Origin: Taibaiella sp047605615
Lineage (GTDB): Bacteria > Bacteroidota > Bacteroidia > Chitinophagales > Chitinophagaceae
Assembly (NCBI GenBank): GCA_047605615.1
Contig: JASGFI010000115.1
Span: 1-9,679 of the forward strand
Direction: 5' to 3'
Length of the DNA: 9,679 bases
Made by a program: the position numbers and the translations under genes. Of the stretch, positions 1-8,200 are shown piece after piece. Below the pieces are notes generated by a model. That model was not told where the DNA came from. It searched no databases and saw only the letters and a program-made list of their open reading frames with translations. How positions within the stretch are numbered: the first letter of the stretch is position 1; every line of letters starts with the position of its first letter.

Positions 1-70
1 CAGGATGTAATTACTGCAATATTAATTGTTTGAAATTTTTGTCGTGTACTTAGGGTTGTATTATAAAGAT

Positions 71-78
71 TATCTTTG
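71..78 (+). promoter_or_regulatory. Candidate -7 box for infC
   Basis: TATCTTTG fits the Bacteroidota -7 consensus TAnnTTTG exactly and lies 26 bases before the infC ATG. No TTG is found at the usual 17-23 base spacing upstream; the nearest, at 56-58, is only 12 bases away, so the -33 half is weak. If it is used, transcription starts in the mid 80s. That rules out the non-AUG codons further upstream as starts and leaves a leader of roughly 20 bases. Confidence 0.4.
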
Positions 79-104
79 CAGCCTTAATAATCCCAAAACA
101 GTTA

Positions 105-653
105 ATGCAGAAAAGACCAAAACCAAGATTACCCATTAAAAAAGAGGCGGAACACCGCATCAACCAATATATAAAAGCCCCCGAAGTACGCGTGGTGGGC
201 GAAAATATAGAACCGGGCATCTATAGCCTGGAGCAGGCGCGCCGCATGGCCGAAGAGTTGGAAGTGGATTTGGTCGAAATATCGCCAAACGCCGAACCTC
301 CGGTGTGCAGGTTGGTGGACTATAACAAATTTCTCTACGAAAGGAAGAAAAAAGACAAGGAACAAAAAGCCAAGGCAAAGCAAACCGAGGTAAAAGAGAT
401 AAGGTTTACGCCCAATACCGACGACCACGATTTTGACTTCAAGGCCAAACATGCGGAAAAATTTTTGCAAGACGGCAACAAGGTAAAATGTTTCGTACAG
501 TTCAAGGGTCGTTCCATCCTGTTTCAGGACAGGGGGCAGTTGCTGTTGCTGAAATTTGCCGAACGCCTTGCGGAGTGGGGATCGCTGGAGGCCATGCCCA
601 AAATGGAAGGCAGGCGTATGTTGGCCATGTTTACGCCAAAAAAGAAAAAATAA
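105..653 (+). CDS. infC: Translation initiation factor IF-3
   Basis: IF-3 binds the 30S subunit, blocks premature joining of 50S, and checks the initiator tRNA-start codon pairing. The 182-residue product is full length for the family (about 180). The N-terminal domain spans roughly residues 18-76 and carries the diagnostic stretch EISPNAEPPVCRLVDYNKF (58-76). A lysine-rich linker follows at about 80-93. The C-terminal 30S-binding domain runs from about 95 to 178 (KEIRFTPNTDDHDFDFK, then FKGR). The tail is polylysine, as in relatives. The frame is closed upstream by TAG at 51-53, so the start lies between 54 and 105. ATG at 105 is the only standard start, but ATC at 90-92 is in frame and could add five residues (infC often uses rare start codons). 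There is no Shine-Dalgarno site. The usual downstream partners rpmI and rplT are missing. Confidence 0.97.
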   Translation: MQKRPKPRLPIKKEAEHRINQYIKAPEVRVVGENIEPGIYSLEQARRMAEELEVDLVEISPNAEPPVCRLVDYNKFLYERKKKDKEQKAKAKQTEVKEIRFTPNTDDHDFDFKAKHAEKFLQDGNKVKCFVQFKGRSILFQDRGQLLLLKFAERLAEWGSLEAMPKMEGRRMLAMFTPKKKK

Positions 654-926
654 CATTCATAGTTTAGGGTTTAAGTCGGCACAAACCAATTTTGTTCTTT
701 TAGGATGAAATTGTCCGCATTTTTTCCTTAAACTCACGCTTTGTTTTCATGGTGATAGGGTTTATAGGGGCTGGTTCATTCTTGGGCCGGCTTTCTTTTT
801 GTAAACTGGCCGGTGCTCCTGTACCTCCGGGGAATACCTATTTTATCCATAATCAAAAGAGATTGACTATTTTTATGGATTAATGGCGCATCGAACACCG
901 CCACGCACGCAAAAACAACATCTTGA
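654..926. other. Intergenic stretch with no convincing gene
   Basis: This holds 273 bases between infC and the secreted repeat protein. No tRNA, L35 or L20 gene is visible on either strand. A 44-codon open frame on the + strand (749-883, beginning MVIGFIGAGSFLG) has a glycine-rich start reminiscent of a Rossmann loop. It stops too early for such a fold and has no recognisable promoter, so it is probably chance. An inverted repeat lies at 845-880. No terminator with a T-tract is apparent after infC. Confidence 0.6.
845..880. repeat. 8-bp inverted repeat upstream of the secreted repeat protein
   Basis: ATCCATAA at 845-852 is matched by its exact reverse complement TTATGGAT at 873-880, with a 20-base spacer. 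It ends 46 bases before the ATG at 927. It could be an operator or a leader hairpin for that gene, or chance in an AT-rich region. The overlapping TATTTTTA at 869-876 is one base off the -7 consensus, but has no -33 partner. Confidence 0.3.
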
Positions 927-2069
927 ATGAAAGCAAAGGTTATTTTCGTTTTATATTTCCTGTGCCTTTTGTCTTCCAAAAGCACGGCGCAGATTTCTGC
1001 ATTCACCACCTACCAAAACCAGTTCATGGTGTGGCAAGACGGCATGGTTAGGAAAATAGACTACCTCACACCCATATCCTACAAAATAGGCCGCATGGCC
1101 ATGCCTTACATAGACAATTCGCGCAGCCTCAAAATATACCACGGCGGCGGCGTAACCAAAATTACCGATGGCCTTACCAGCCAGTATGCGGCAAGCGACA
1201 ACCTGGTAACTTACCAAAACGCTTCGCTGCTCAGCGTTTGGGACCGGGGCAAAACCACCTTGCTCTCCCGCTATTGCCAGCAGTATTATACCGGCGATAG
1301 CGTGGTGTTTTTCTTCGAGGGCGTACAGAAAGAATTTAAAGCCTATTACGATGGGCGGGTTTTCCCGGTGGAAAGCTATTTGGCTGCCGGCAACGTGGAC
1401 AACCTCTTCGACAGCGTATCCACCATTACCAACGAAATGGACATAGCTTCGGGGGCATTGCCTTCCATAAAAGTGTCGGACAATATAGCGGCCTACATCA
1501 ATTACGCCAATCAGTTCCACGCATTTTTCAGGGGCGAAATAGTACCCCTCGAAGATTACACGGTTGCCAGTTTCGACGTGGGCCGGAACACCGTAGGTTA
1601 TGTGGACAATATGCGCCAGTTCAAAATATTCCACGATGGCCAAACCACCACCATAGACAATTTTCCGCCGCTAAGCTATGCCGTGGGTGACAATGTGGCG
1701 GCCTTTGTGGGTTACGACAATTATTTCAAAATCTATTACCGCGATTCGGTGTATAACATAGGTTACTTTCAGCCCAGTTTTCAAGTGGCCGACAACATGG
1801 TGTGCTTCGACGATGCCACCGGCTATTTCAAGGTATTCTACAAAGGCAAGATATACACGCTCGAAAATTACTATCCTGCCAATTACACCGCCGCCTATAA
1901 TTCCGTGGCTTACATAAACAGGGCCGGCGTGCTCAGGCTGTTTTCCGAAGGGAACATTTACGACGTAACCAATGCCGACATCAGCGATTGGCGGCTCGAT
2001 TACGATGTGGTTCAATACAAGTTTGGCGGCAATATGTACAAAATATTTTACCAAGGCAAAACTTACTGA
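927..2069 (+). CDS. Secreted protein of about ten 35-residue repeats, function unknown
   Basis: I do not recognise a named family. The 380-residue product starts with a signal peptide: Lys2/Lys4, a hydrophobic core at 5-15, and a probable signal peptidase I site after STA (19-21) before Gln22. No lipobox is present. The mature part is almost entirely a tandem repeat with units at about 52-86, 87-119, 120-180 (carrying a roughly 25-residue insertion), 181-215, 216-250, 251-284, 285-319 and 320-354, plus partial units at 25-51 and 355-380. The consensus is roughly Y-x-V-G-D-N-x-V-A-Y-x-D-x-x-x-x-F-K-I-F-Y-x-G-K-x-Y-T-L-E-N-Y-x-P. Each unit reads as two or three short beta strands with a DN turn and a central aromatic-rich strand ending in G. 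An extracellular or periplasmic beta-propeller or beta-solenoid is inferred. There is no C-terminal sorting domain, no cysteine-rich motif and no catalytic signature. ATG at 927 is chosen because it opens directly into the signal peptide. The gene stands alone and converges on gpsA. Confidence 0.85.
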   Translation: MKAKVIFVLYFLCLLSSKSTAQISAFTTYQNQFMVWQDGMVRKIDYLTPISYKIGRMAMPYIDNSRSLKIYHGGGVTKITDGLTSQYAASDNLVTYQNASLLSVWDRGKTTLLSRYCQQYYTGDSVVFFFEGVQKEFKAYYDGRVFPVESYLAAGNVDNLFDSVSTITNEMDIASGALPSIKVSDNIAAYINYANQFHAFFRGEIVPLEDYTVASFDVGRNTVGYVDNMRQFKIFHDGQTTTIDNFPPLSYAVGDNVAAFVGYDNYFKIYYRDSVYNIGYFQPSFQVADNMVCFDDATGYFKVFYKGKIYTLENYYPANYTAAYNSVAYINRAGVLRLFSEGNIYDVTNADISDWRLDYDVVQYKFGGNMYKIFYQGKTY

Positions 2070-2087
2070 AATTTCTAAACTCCTCGT

Positions 2088-2140
2088 TTGCCGTGCCGAA
2101 GGGGTCTATGCTTTTGAAGAAGATGCTTTCAGCACGGCAA
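2088..2140. repeat. 9-bp perfect inverted repeat between convergent genes
   Basis: TTGCCGTGC at 2088-2096 and GCACGGCAA at 2132-2140 are exact reverse complements separated by 35 bases. The pair lies in the gap between the stops of the secreted repeat protein (2069) and gpsA (2194), where a bidirectional terminator would be expected. The loop is long and no T-tract follows on either strand, so intrinsic termination is doubtful. It may be a structured 3' end that protects the mRNAs. Confidence 0.4.
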
Positions 2141-2193
2141 TGGAGGAATGTGGCAATATGTTTTTCCTACCCTGCTTTTACTTGGTACCACCA

Positions 2194-3195
2194 TTACGAC
2201 AAGAGTGCCGTAATTTCTTCAAAGGCGGCAACTGGTAACTTTTTTTGCCACAACACTTGGTACAACAGTTCCATGATGGGCATTTCGATGTTCAGTTCGG
2301 CGGCTATCTTGTGCATACCTTTTGCGGCAAAATAACCTTCGGCCACCATGCTCATTTCGGTGGTGGCGGCCTTTACGGAGTAGCCTTTGCCCAACAAAGT
2401 GCCAAACGAACGGTTGCGGCTATGGGGCGAATAGCAAGTAACCAACAAATCGCCCAAATAGGCACTGGTATGAAAATCGGGTACTTCGTTGCTGGGGTGT
2501 ACCTGGTCAAATTGCACTTGCAGGAAGCGGTACATCTCGCGGTAACAATTGGTGTTGTACACGCTCAAAAAATTGTCGCCGTAACCAAGTCCATGCGCCA
2601 GGCCCGCACCCACGGCGTAAATATTCTTCAACACGGCGGCATACTGCGCGCCCCACAAGTCGTGGTTGGTGGTAGTGCGTATGTATTCCGTGGCAAACCG
2701 TGCCGCCGCCTCATTGGTTATTTGCGCGTCCAAGCCCGAAAACGTAAGGTACGAAAGCCTTTCCTGCGCTACTTCTTCGGCATGGCAGGGGCCGGTGATG
2801 GCCACATAATGTTGCAGGGGCACACCGAAGGCGCCCACCAGATAATCGTTGAGCAACAGGTTATGGCCGGGCAAGATGCCTTTAATGGCCGAAATGATTG
2901 TTTTGCCCCCGAAAGCATTGGCAGGCAAGCCGTTCAGAACATCTGCTATGTATGCCGAGGGTACGCAAACCAACAAGGTATCGCTGCTGTCCACTACTTC
3001 TTTTAAATGCGCCGTGGGATACACCTCCTTGCCATGAAAATTGACGGAAGCAAGGTAGTGCGGGTTGTTGTGGCGGCTCACAAGGTGCGCCACCGCCGCC
3101 TCGTTGCGCATCCACCAGTTTACGGCGTGGCCATTGTCGGTCAGCATTTTGGCCAGCGCGGTGGCCCAACTGCCGTTGCCTATTATTCCAAACAT
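2194..3195 (-). CDS. gpsA: NAD(P)-dependent glycerol-3-phosphate dehydrogenase
   Basis: This cytoplasmic enzyme reduces dihydroxyacetone phosphate to sn-glycerol 3-phosphate, the backbone precursor of phospholipids. The 333-residue product matches the family length. The N-terminal Rossmann fold opens with FGIIGNGSWATALAKML, whose dinucleotide loop G6-N-G-S-W-A is at residues 6-11. SAIKGILP lies at 102-109 and TGPCHAEEVA at 134-143, a variant of the usual GPSFAxEV seen in this phylum. The catalytic Lys190 sits in AVLKNIYAVGAGL, followed by GLGYGDN, LGDLLVT (Asp249), SRNRSFG (259-265) and AEGYFAAKG near the C-terminus. The open frame extends upstream to 3309, but the extra 38 residues match nothing in the family; ATG at 3193-3195 places the Rossmann strand at the N-terminus as expected. 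It is divergent from the MutS-like gene. Confidence 0.96.
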   Translation of the reverse strand: MFGIIGNGSWATALAKMLTDNGHAVNWWMRNEAAVAHLVSRHNNPHYLASVNFHGKEVYPTAHLKEVVDSSDTLLVCVPSAYIADVLNGLPANAFGGKTIISAIKGILPGHNLLLNDYLVGAFGVPLQHYVAITGPCHAEEVAQERLSYLTFSGLDAQITNEAAARFATEYIRTTTNHDLWGAQYAAVLKNIYAVGAGLAHGLGYGDNFLSVYNTNCYREMYRFLQVQFDQVHPSNEVPDFHTSAYLGDLLVTCYSPHSRNRSFGTLLGKGYSVKAATTEMSMVAEGYFAAKGMHKIAAELNIEMPIMELLYQVLWQKKLPVAAFEEITALLS

Positions 3196-3303
3196 TGTAC
3201 TTAAAAGCCTAATTTGCACGAAAAGTAAGCCCTTGGCGGTGGAAATAAAAATTTTAATTCTGTGGAAAATCCGTATTCGGGCTTCAAGTAAAAAAACAAC
3301 ATT
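3196..3303. promoter_or_regulatory. Divergent promoter region between gpsA and the MutS-like gene
   Basis: These 108 AT-rich bases must hold promoters for both divergent genes. For gpsA, the minus strand of 3220-3227 reads TACTTTTC, one base off TAnnTTTG, about 25 bases before its ATG; no good TTG partner is seen. I find no acceptable -7 box for the rightward gene. Confidence 0.35.
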
Positions 3304-4614
3304 GTGCATTTAGACAAAACAACGCTCCAGGACCTTTCTTTTTTCAATAGCGAAAAGCCGGTGTTTGAGCTGATAGACCGCTGCACCACGCAAATGGGCA
3401 GCGATGCGCTAAGGCACCGGGTACAGCATCCGGCTTCGGGCTACGAACAGTTGCGGGAGCAGCAGCAAGCCGTAAGATTTTGGATGCAGCACCAAGACAA
3501 ATGGCCACAAATTATTTCCAACGGCACCTTGGTGATGGTTCAAAAATTTTACGAATCGGCAGAGGGCGTCGCGGGCAAAAGCAATTCGGCGGCCTTGTTC
3601 TTCAACGCCGTGGCGCAGAAACTTTTCAACCGCAACAATTATTCTTTCATACGCTTTTCCGTGTCGCATTTAATAGACTTTGTAAAGGGCATGAAAGAAC
3701 TTGCGGCCCTGAGCGACATGAACCCGCCGCAAGCCGTGGCAGCAGAGTTGGCGGCATTTGCCAAAAGTTTAGACAACCCGCTGATAGTCACACTGGCGCA
3801 TACGCCCAACGATGCCCCCCATTCCCTGATGATGGAGCTGAGCTACCGCTCGCGCAGGGAAATAAAACACATGGTGCTGCAATTGATGGAACGCTACGCC
3901 CGCCTCGATGCGCAAAAGAGCATGGCCGTGGCCACTTTGGAACATAGCTGGCGCCTGCCCGAACTACTGCCCCCCGAAGCGTTGGTATTGCAGGCTACGC
4001 AACTGTATCATCCCTTGTTGAAGAAACCCGTTGCCTACGATATTGATTTTGACCGGGAGAAAAATTTCCTGTTTCTTACCGGGGCCAACATGAGCGGCAA
4101 AAGTACCTTGCTCCGAGCCGTGGGCTTGGGCGCGCTGCTGGCACATATAGGCATGGGCGTACCGGCGCAAGCCATGCGCATCAGCTTCCTGCACGGCATA
4201 GTTACCAATATGCAGGTAGCAGACAATATTTTCAAAGGAGAAAGCTACTTTTTTGCCGAAGTGCAACGCATGAAGCTCACGGCACAAAAATTAAACAACA
4301 ACAGCTATCACTTGGTCTTGATGGACGAGCTTTTCAAAGGCACCAACGTACACGATGCCTACGAGTGTAGCCGTGCGGTGATAGAAGGCTTGCTGCAACG
4401 CAAAGACAACCTGATGGCGCTTAGCACCCACCTCAACGAACTGGCCGATGGCCTGTTGGCACGACCCGAGGTATGGTTTCGTTATTGCTTTACGCATATT
4501 TATGAAGATGGCCGCTACGAATTTACCTACCAATTGCGCGAAGGCGTGAGCAACGACCGCATAGGCTATTTGGTACTGAAGAACGAAGGCGTGCTGGAGC
4601 TGTTGCAACATTGA
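3304..4614 (+). CDS. Short MutS-family ATPase lacking mismatch-recognition domains
   Basis: The 436-residue product is about half the length of true MutS (about 850). It begins directly in the core/lever region: FELIDRCTTQMGSDALRHRV at 21-40 corresponds to the start of MutS domain III. Mixed helical lever/clamp sequence continues to about 225, with the C-terminal ABC-type ATPase (domain V) from about 230. Visible motifs are Walker A GANMSGKST (260-268), a signature-like SYFFAEVQRM (314-323), Walker B with the catalytic pair VLMDE (338-342) followed by LFKGTN, and the switch histidine in STHLNEL (His376). The mismatch-reading domain I with its Phe-x-Glu motif, and domain II, are absent, so it is not the canonical mismatch sensor. 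No Smr nuclease tail is present. An ATP-dependent role on branched or damaged DNA is inferred. The frame is closed by TAA at 3289-3291, which forces a GTG start at 3304 or ATT at 3301. Confidence 0.9.
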   Translation: MHLDKTTLQDLSFFNSEKPVFELIDRCTTQMGSDALRHRVQHPASGYEQLREQQQAVRFWMQHQDKWPQIISNGTLVMVQKFYESAEGVAGKSNSAALFFNAVAQKLFNRNNYSFIRFSVSHLIDFVKGMKELAALSDMNPPQAVAAELAAFAKSLDNPLIVTLAHTPNDAPHSLMMELSYRSRREIKHMVLQLMERYARLDAQKSMAVATLEHSWRLPELLPPEALVLQATQLYHPLLKKPVAYDIDFDREKNFLFLTGANMSGKSTLLRAVGLGALLAHIGMGVPAQAMRISFLHGIVTNMQVADNIFKGESYFFAEVQRMKLTAQKLNNNSYHLVLMDELFKGTNVHDAYECSRAVIEGLLQRKDNLMALSTHLNELADGLLARPEVWFRYCFTHIYEDGRYEFTYQLREGVSNDRIGYLVLKNEGVLELLQH

Positions 4615-4642
4615 TATGCCCCCTTCATGCGCAAGTATTTCC

Positions 4643-4650
4643 TATTTTTG
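4643..4650 (+). promoter_or_regulatory. Candidate -7 box for hpt
   Basis: TATTTTTG is an exact match to TAnnTTTG, 18 bases before the ATG at 4669. There is no TTG at the expected -33 spacing. It lies downstream of the earlier in-frame ATG at 4627, so if used it makes 4669 the start of translation and gives hpt a promoter of its own, separate from the MutS-like gene ending at 4614. Confidence 0.45.
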
Positions 4651-4668
4651 CCCATATTCTTTCTTTTT

Positions 4669-5205
4669 ATGAAGAAAATACAAGTACACGACAAAGTTTT
4701 TGTGCCCTACCTTACGGCTGCGCAAATACAGGAACGGGTATTGGAAATGGCCGATACTATCAGCAATGATTTTGCGGGCAAAAGGCCATTGTTCCTGGCC
4801 ATACTCAATGGTTCGTTCATGTTTGCGGCGGATGTGTTCAGGCACCTGAGCATAGAAGCCGAAATTTCTTTCATAAAACTGGCCAGCTACAAAGGCACCA
4901 CCTCTACGGGCAACGTCATTACCGCCATTGGCCTGGAAGAACGCATCAACGACCGCCACATCATTTTGGTTGAAGATATAATAGACACCGGAAAAACACT
5001 CTCGGCTTTCATGCCGCAACTGGAACAACAATCGCCCGCATCCATTCACGTAGCCGCCCTGCTTGCCAAGCCCGAAGCCCTGCAATACCCGCTGCGCATA
5101 GACTACAAGGGTTTCGAGATACCCAACAAATTTGTAGTGGGCTACGGATTGGATTACGATGGTTTGGGCAGGAACATAGCCGAGATATACCAGTTGGAAG
5201 AATGA
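4669..5205 (+). CDS. hpt: Hypoxanthine phosphoribosyltransferase
   Basis: A cytoplasmic purine salvage enzyme that transfers phosphoribosyl from PRPP to hypoxanthine (and usually guanine), giving IMP or GMP. From ATG 4669 it is 178 residues, the normal length for the type. LNGSFMFAADVF (47-58) forms the pyrophosphate-binding loop, IKLASYKGTTSTG (69-81) the flexible active-site loop, and ILVEDIIDTGKTL (99-111) the PRPP-binding motif with the paired acidic residues Glu102/Asp103. LLAKPEA (131-137) supplies the base-contacting lysine. FVVGYGLDYDGLGRN (155-169) closes the base pocket. The frame can be extended to ATG 4627, but the added 14 hydrophobic residues would make a spurious membrane anchor and overlap the promoter box, so 4669 is preferred. 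It sits 54 bases after the MutS-like gene on the same strand and converges on dnaE. Confidence 0.95.
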   Translation: MKKIQVHDKVFVPYLTAAQIQERVLEMADTISNDFAGKRPLFLAILNGSFMFAADVFRHLSIEAEISFIKLASYKGTTSTGNVITAIGLEERINDRHIILVEDIIDTGKTLSAFMPQLEQQSPASIHVAALLAKPEALQYPLRIDYKGFEIPNKFVVGYGLDYDGLGRNIAEIYQLEE

Positions 5206-5220
5206 TTTTGTTGCCCGACC

Positions 5221-5258
5221 AAAAAAAACGAATAACGGGGTGGCATGGAAGCTGCCCC
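5221..5258 (-). terminator. Possible terminator between hpt and dnaE
   Basis: GGGGTGGC (5237-5244) and GCTGCCCC (5251-5258) can pair over 8 bp, including two G-U wobbles, around a six-base loop. On the minus strand the stem is followed, after eight bases, by a run of eight T (complement of 5221-5228). The site lies in the 80-base gap between the convergent stops of hpt and dnaE. The spacing to the T-run is longer than in a classic intrinsic terminator. Confidence 0.4.
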
Positions 5259-5285
5259 TTATACGAAGGAGCAAAGCAACAAAAA

Positions 5286-8200
5286 CTAACCCACTTCTAC
5301 CTTGTACATTATGTCTGCGGCCTGAAGGTATTCTACCAAATCATCGTTGAGCAATAAGCGGCGGTTGGAGGGGGAACTCATACCCATTTCCCTGCCATTT
5401 TCTTCATCGGTTATTTGTATGGCTATTTCGCAATTGCCGGGGTGGCTGGCAATGTTTTGTTGCAAAAATTGCACGAAATCCATGTCCACTTTTTCCAAGG
5501 GTAAATTAAGTGCCAGCTTTTTGGTGTGTTTTGCCTTCACGTCGCCCAAGAGCATTACGCCCTGTATCTTAAACTCCCAAGTGTCGGGCCTGAAGCGGCT
5601 TTCTTCGTAGGTGCCGGTTATCATCAGCTTCTGCGATTCCTGGATGTAATCTTTATAACGGGCATAGTTTTCGCGCCAGAAATTCAATTCCATGTTGCCG
5701 CTGTAATCCGTAAGCGTCAAGCGACCCCAAGGGTCGCCTTTTTTGGTAAAGGCATGTACCGGGTTCGACACGAAGCCGGCCATGCGTATCTGGCGGCCTT
5801 TGAATTTTTCTATTTCGGCAATGGGCACGATGTTGTAATGCTGCATTTCAAACTTGAAACCATCGAGCGGGTGGCCGCTTAGGTAAATGCCGATAGCGTC
5901 TTTTTCTTTTTCCAACAAATCGTGCAGCGACCAAGCATCGCAGGTGGGCAATTCGGGCTTCTTGATGTCGGGCATGTCCACATCGCCAAACAGGCTGTTG
6001 GTGGTCATGCTTTGCGCCGCATGGTAGTTGCCGCCGTATTTTATGATACGCTCTATGCCGGTTTGCGGGTCCAAGGGCGGTGCGTGGAAATATTGCGCCC
6101 TATGGTGTTCCTTGAAGCAATCGAAAGCACCGGCAGTTACCAATGCTTCCAACGATTTTTTGTTGACCGTGCGTTGGTTTACGCGGGTTATCATGTCAAA
6201 CATATCTTTGAAGGCGCCGTTGGCTTCCCTTTCGGCTATGATGTCTTCCACGGCGGCCTCGCCCACGCCTTTTATGGCACCCAGCCCAAACCGCACCACG
6301 CCTTCTTTGTTTACCGAAAAACCTTTCAACGACTCGTTGATGTCGGGACCCAATACTTTTATGCCCATGCGCTGGCACTCCTCCATGAAGAAAGTTATCT
6401 TTTCTATGCTGTTGGCATTGTTCATTACCGCGGCCATGTATTCGGGCGGGAAATGGGCTTTCAGGTAGGCCGTTTGGTAAGCCACCAAGGCATAGCAAGT
6501 GGAGTGCGATTTATTGAAGGCATATTGGGCAAATGCTTCCCAGTCGGTCCATATTTTTTCCAATTTATCGGCGGGGTGGCCTTTGGCCTGCGCACCTTCC
6601 ATAAATTGAACCTTCATTTTGTTCAGTACGGCTATCTGCTTTTTGCCCATGGCCTTGCGCAGTACGTCGGCATCGCCTTTGGAAAAACCGGCCAGCTTTT
6701 GCGACAGCAACATTACCTGTTCCTGATACACCGTGATACCGTAAGTATCGGCCAGGTATTCCTCCATTTCGGGCAGGTCGTAGGTTATCTTTTCCAGTCC
6801 GTGCTTCCGCTTGATAAAGTCGGGAATGTATTGGAGCGGCCCCGGCCGGTACAGGGCGTTCATGGCTATGAGGTCGGCAAACTTGTCGGGTTTCAGGTCG
6901 CGCAGGTGCTTCTGCATGCCCGGACTTTCAAACTGGAAGGTGGCATTGGTGTCGCCGCGTTGGTACAGTTCGTAGGTGCGTTGGTCGTCGAGCGGCAGGT
7001 CGTCGGGCGATATTTCTATATGGTGGTTCCTTTTAATCAAGGCCAGTGCATCTTTGATAATGGTCAAGGTTTTCAAACCCAAAAAGTCCATTTTAATAAC
7101 GCCTGCATTCTCTATTATGCTGCCTTCGTACTGGGTAATCAATAGGTTTACGTCCTTTACCGAGCTAACGGGTATCAGTTCCGAAAGGTCTTTGGGCGCT
7201 ATGATGATGCCCGCCGCGTGTATGCCCGTATTGCGCACCGAACCTTCCAGCTTTTCGGCTTCTTGCAATATTTTTCCTTGCAAGGTGGGTTGTTCCAATA
7301 TCTCCCTAAGCATGCGCACGCCTTGCAGGTCTTCTTCTTGCAATCCTTCTTTTTCCTTGAGGCTTTTTTCGCCGCCTGCACTTTGGTCTATGGGGGCACG
7401 CAACACGCGTTTCAGGCTTATGCCCGGCTTGTCGGGAACCATTTTGGCCAAGGCGTTGGACTCTTGCAGGGGCAAGTCCATTACCCGCGCAACGTCTTTT
7501 ATGCTCATCTTGGCGGCCATGGTGCCGTAGGTTACTATGTGCGCCACTTGGTTTTTGCCGTATTTGTCCACCACGTAATCTATCACCTTTTGGCGGCCTT
7601 CGTCGTCGAAGTCGGTGTCTATATCGGGCATGGACTTGCGGTCGGGGTTCAGGAACCTTTCGAACAGCAGGTTGTATTTTATGGGGTCTATATTGGTGAT
7701 GCCGATGCAATAGGCCACTGCGCTGCCCGCCGCCGAGCCGCGACCGGGGCCTATGAACACCCCCAAGTCCCTGCCGGCTTTAATGAAATCGGAAACGATG
7801 AGGAAGTAACCCGCAAAACCCATGGTGCGTATGGTAAACAGCTCGAAGTTGATGCGCTCCTCTATTTCGGGTGTTATTTCTTTGTAGCGTTCCCTTGCGC
7901 CGCCCCATGTTATGTGTTCCAAATATTTATCCTGGTCGTCGTTGAACTCGGCAGGTACTGTAAAGTGGGGTAGCAGTATTTCGCGTTCCAGCTTCAGGGG
8001 TTTTATTTTATCGACAATCATTTGGGTATTGTCTATGGCCTGCGGTATGTCGCTGAACAGGCGCGACATTTCGTCTTTGGTCTTGAAATAAAACTGGTCG
8101 TTGTAAAATGCGAAGCGCGTGTTTTTGGGGCGGTTTTCGTCATCATCGGCAAACTCTTTATTGGTGGGGGTACTTTGTTTTTCGCCGGTATTGATGCACA

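Noticed and set aside
749..883. 44-codon + strand frame with a GFIGAGSFLG start
   Set aside because: It resembles a dinucleotide-binding loop but ends long before such a domain could fold, and has no supporting promoter or conserved neighbour.
776..1009. 77-codon - strand frame upstream of the secreted protein
   Set aside because: It overlaps the signal-peptide coding region and shows no domain.
951..1643. 230-codon - strand open frame opposite the secreted repeat protein
   Set aside because: The + strand frame has a signal peptide and regular repeats; the reverse frame only mirrors the repeats.
2245..3006. 253-codon + strand open frame opposite gpsA
   Set aside because: gpsA shows all its family motifs on the other strand, so this is a shadow.
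4627..4668. Upstream ATG giving hpt a hydrophobic N-terminal extension
   Set aside because: The extension is absent from the family, overlaps a consensus -7 box, and would wrongly suggest a membrane anchor on a cytoplasmic enzyme.
5922..7145. 407-codon + strand open frame opposite dnaE
   Set aside because: It lies wholly inside dnaE on the other strand. Its composition (many His, Tyr, Gly, Val) is what an antisense reading of this codon usage gives, and no domain is visible.
7218..7973. 251-codon + strand open frame opposite dnaE
   Set aside because: Antisense shadow; dnaE here carries clear polymerase motifs.
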